A DNA stretch of 6,608 nucleotides from SAR324 cluster bacterium. Its GTDB lineage: Bacteria > SAR324 > JACQKK01. Of this stretch, positions 5,562 to 6,608 are shown one piece after another. Made by a program: the position numbers and the translations under genes. Under the pieces are notes generated by a model. The model ran no database searches. It was given only the letters and a program-made list of their open reading frames with translations, and was not told the origin of the DNA. The stretch covers positions 1-6,608 of the forward strand of contig JAPUJL010000328.1 of assembly GCA_027296185.1 (NCBI GenBank), written 5' to 3'. Position 1 is the first letter of the stretch. Every line of letters starts with the position of its first letter.

Positions 5562-5581
5562 AATCCGGCGGGCCGGATTTT
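5562..5581 (+). terminator. hairpin with short T-run, possible weak terminator on the plus strand
   Basis: AATCCGGC (5562-5569) and GCCGGATT (5572-5579) are perfect inverted arms around GG, so the practical loop is CGGG. Four T's (5578-5581) end the element. It is 208 bases after the 53-residue protein stop. The T-run is too short for a strong intrinsic terminator, and on the minus strand there is none. It may mainly separate the two convergent transcription units. Confidence 0.3.
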
Positions 5582-5627
5582 GGTATCGGTCCACCGAATT
5601 CCAGCGGCCCCGGGCGGTCCGGGCAAA

Positions 5628-6608
5628 TTATTTGGGCATCGCGACGCCCGGATCGGGCAGGCGCTCCACGCGCACCGCGCAGAACTTGAACGCGGGGATC
5701 TTGCCGATCGGGTCGATGGCGTCGATGGTGAGCACGTTCGCGGCGGCTTCGCGAAAGTGGAAGGGAATGAACAGCGAGCCCCGGCGGGTGCTATCCCGCA
5801 CCCGCGCCCGCAGGACGATCTCGCCGCGCCGGGAGGCCACCCGCACCCAATCGCCCTCGTTCACGTTGGATGCCCGGGCGTCCTCCGGGTGTAGCTCCAC
5901 GAATGCTTCCGGTTCGATGGCATCGAGGGCCTGGGAGCGGCGGGTCATCACTCCCGTGTGCCAGTGCTCCAGGAGCCGTCCGGTGTTGAGCACCAGCGGA
6001 TACTCGCCCCCGGGAAGCTCCGCCGGGTCGGCGATTTCGGCCGGCACGAAGCGCCCCTTGCCCCGGGGAAAGCTTTCGGAGAAGACGATCGGCTCGCCCT
6101 CCGAGCGTTCCGGGTCCGGGCAGGGGTACCACTTGCCCCGCGCTCCCAGGGATGCGTGGGTAAGGTTGGCGTAGCTCTCCCCGCAGCTTGCGAATTCCTC
6201 GAACACCGCCTCCACCGAGTCGTAGCGCATGGGATACCCGATCCGTTCCGCGATCTCGCAGATCAGCTCCCAATCCTGCCGGGCCTGACCGGGGGGCTGG
6301 AGGGCCGGGTGGCCGATTTGCACGCGGCGGTCGGTGTTGGTGTAGGTGCCCGTTTTTTCCAGAAAGGAGCTGGCGGGCAGGATCACATCGGCGAACTCGG
6401 CGGTTTCGGTGAGGAATATTTCCTGCACGGCCAGGAACTCCAGATTGGCCAGCGCCCGGCGCACCTTGTTGGTGTTCGGATCGGAGAGGAAGGGATTCTC
6501 GCCGACGACGTACATCCCCTTGACTTCGCCCTCGAGCGCACCCTTCATCATCTCGGTGACCGTGAGCCCGGTCTTCTCCGGCAGAGGCACGCCCCACAGC
6601 CGCTCGAA
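5628..6608 (-). CDS. fdhF: formate dehydrogenase alpha subunit, C-terminal 326 residues (5' end outside window)
   Basis: This is the C-terminal part of a molybdenum/tungsten bis-MGD enzyme that oxidises formate to CO2. The visible protein starts FERLWGVPLPEKTGL at the window edge and is open across it. A GTG at 6590 lies inside the gene and is not the start. The end of the catalytic domain shows GENPFLSDPN, FLTETAEFADVILPASSFLEKTGTY and TNTDRRVQ. From about residue 203 the molybdopterin-dinucleotide-binding domain carries LNTGRLLEHWHTGVMTRR, HPEDA, VASRRGEI, FIPFHFREAAANVLT and KIPAFKFCAVRVERL. These match the NAD-linked FdsA/FdhF class of cytoplasmic formate dehydrogenases. The Fe-S domains and the active-site Cys/Sec lie outside the window. 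No fdsD- or fdhD-like gene follows the stop, which instead faces a convergent gap rich in inverted repeats. The partner NADH-oxidising subunits, if any, should lie upstream, to the right of the window. Confidence 0.93.
   Translation of the reverse strand, partial: FERLWGVPLPEKTGLTVTEMMKGALEGEVKGMYVVGENPFLSDPNTNKVRRALANLEFLAVQEIFLTETAEFADVILPASSFLEKTGTYTNTDRRVQIGHPALQPPGQARQDWELICEIAERIGYPMRYDSVEAVFEEFASCGESYANLTHASLGARGKWYPCPDPERSEGEPIVFSESFPRGKGRFVPAEIADPAELPGGEYPLVLNTGRLLEHWHTGVMTRRSQALDAIEPEAFVELHPEDARASNVNEGDWVRVASRRGEIVLRARVRDSTRRGSLFIPFHFREAAANVLTIDAIDPIGKIPAFKFCAVRVERLPDPGVAMPK

Noticed and set aside
4583..5626. A 347-codon minus-strand open frame covering the non-coding stretch and the small acidic gene.
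   Set aside because: Composition is typical of antisense GC-rich sequence, no ribosome binding site or family motif is seen, and it overlaps the end of the well-supported dehydrogenase gene.

Overview
The window looks like bacterial chromosomal DNA, most likely from a GC-rich gammaproteobacterium. That placement is an inference. It rests on a GldA-type ABC ATPase together with a DUF4340-like partner fragment, a TviB-type nucleotide-sugar dehydrogenase and a soluble-type formate dehydrogenase alpha subunit. No rRNA, tRNA, CRISPR array, transposase or integrase is visible.

Left part (1-1760), minus strand: the first 220 codons of a GldA/NatA-type ABC transporter ATPase, running off the left edge. 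Upstream of it, behind a clear intrinsic terminator, is a complete exported metallo-beta-lactamase-fold hydrolase with the full AHL-lactonase metal-ligand set. Its leader contains a strong GC palindrome.

Middle (1760-2530), plus strand: a short open frame that reads as the C-terminal half of a DUF4340 protein, without a credible start and probably truncated. DUF4340 proteins usually accompany GldA-type ABC systems. Finding one facing away from the ABC gene, with an unrelated lactonase gene in between, suggests an inversion or insertion, or possibly an assembly join. Base composition also changes here: two sampled 60-base lines of the lactonase gene are 57-58% GC, and one line of the dehydrogenase gene is 80%.

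Plus strand 2533-4823: a translationally coupled two-gene operon (ATGA overlap). It encodes a UDP-glucuronate-type 4-epimerase and a TviB/WbpO-type UDP-HexNAc 6-dehydrogenase. Together they would make a UDP-hexuronic acid precursor for surface polysaccharide. No glycosyltransferase lies in the window.

4824-5627: a promoter-like element immediately after the dehydrogenase stop, then about 330 nt of non-coding sequence with several stem-loops. This is followed by an unrecognised 53-residue very acidic protein gene with a good ribosome binding site. Beyond it is a convergent intergenic stretch unusually dense in inverted repeats.

5628-6608, minus strand: the C-terminal 326 residues of a molybdopterin formate dehydrogenase alpha subunit, running off the right edge. 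The strongest candidates for something new are the structured leader with the 53-residue protein, and the exported lactonase at the apparent rearrangement junction. Neither has enough evidence to be called a new system.
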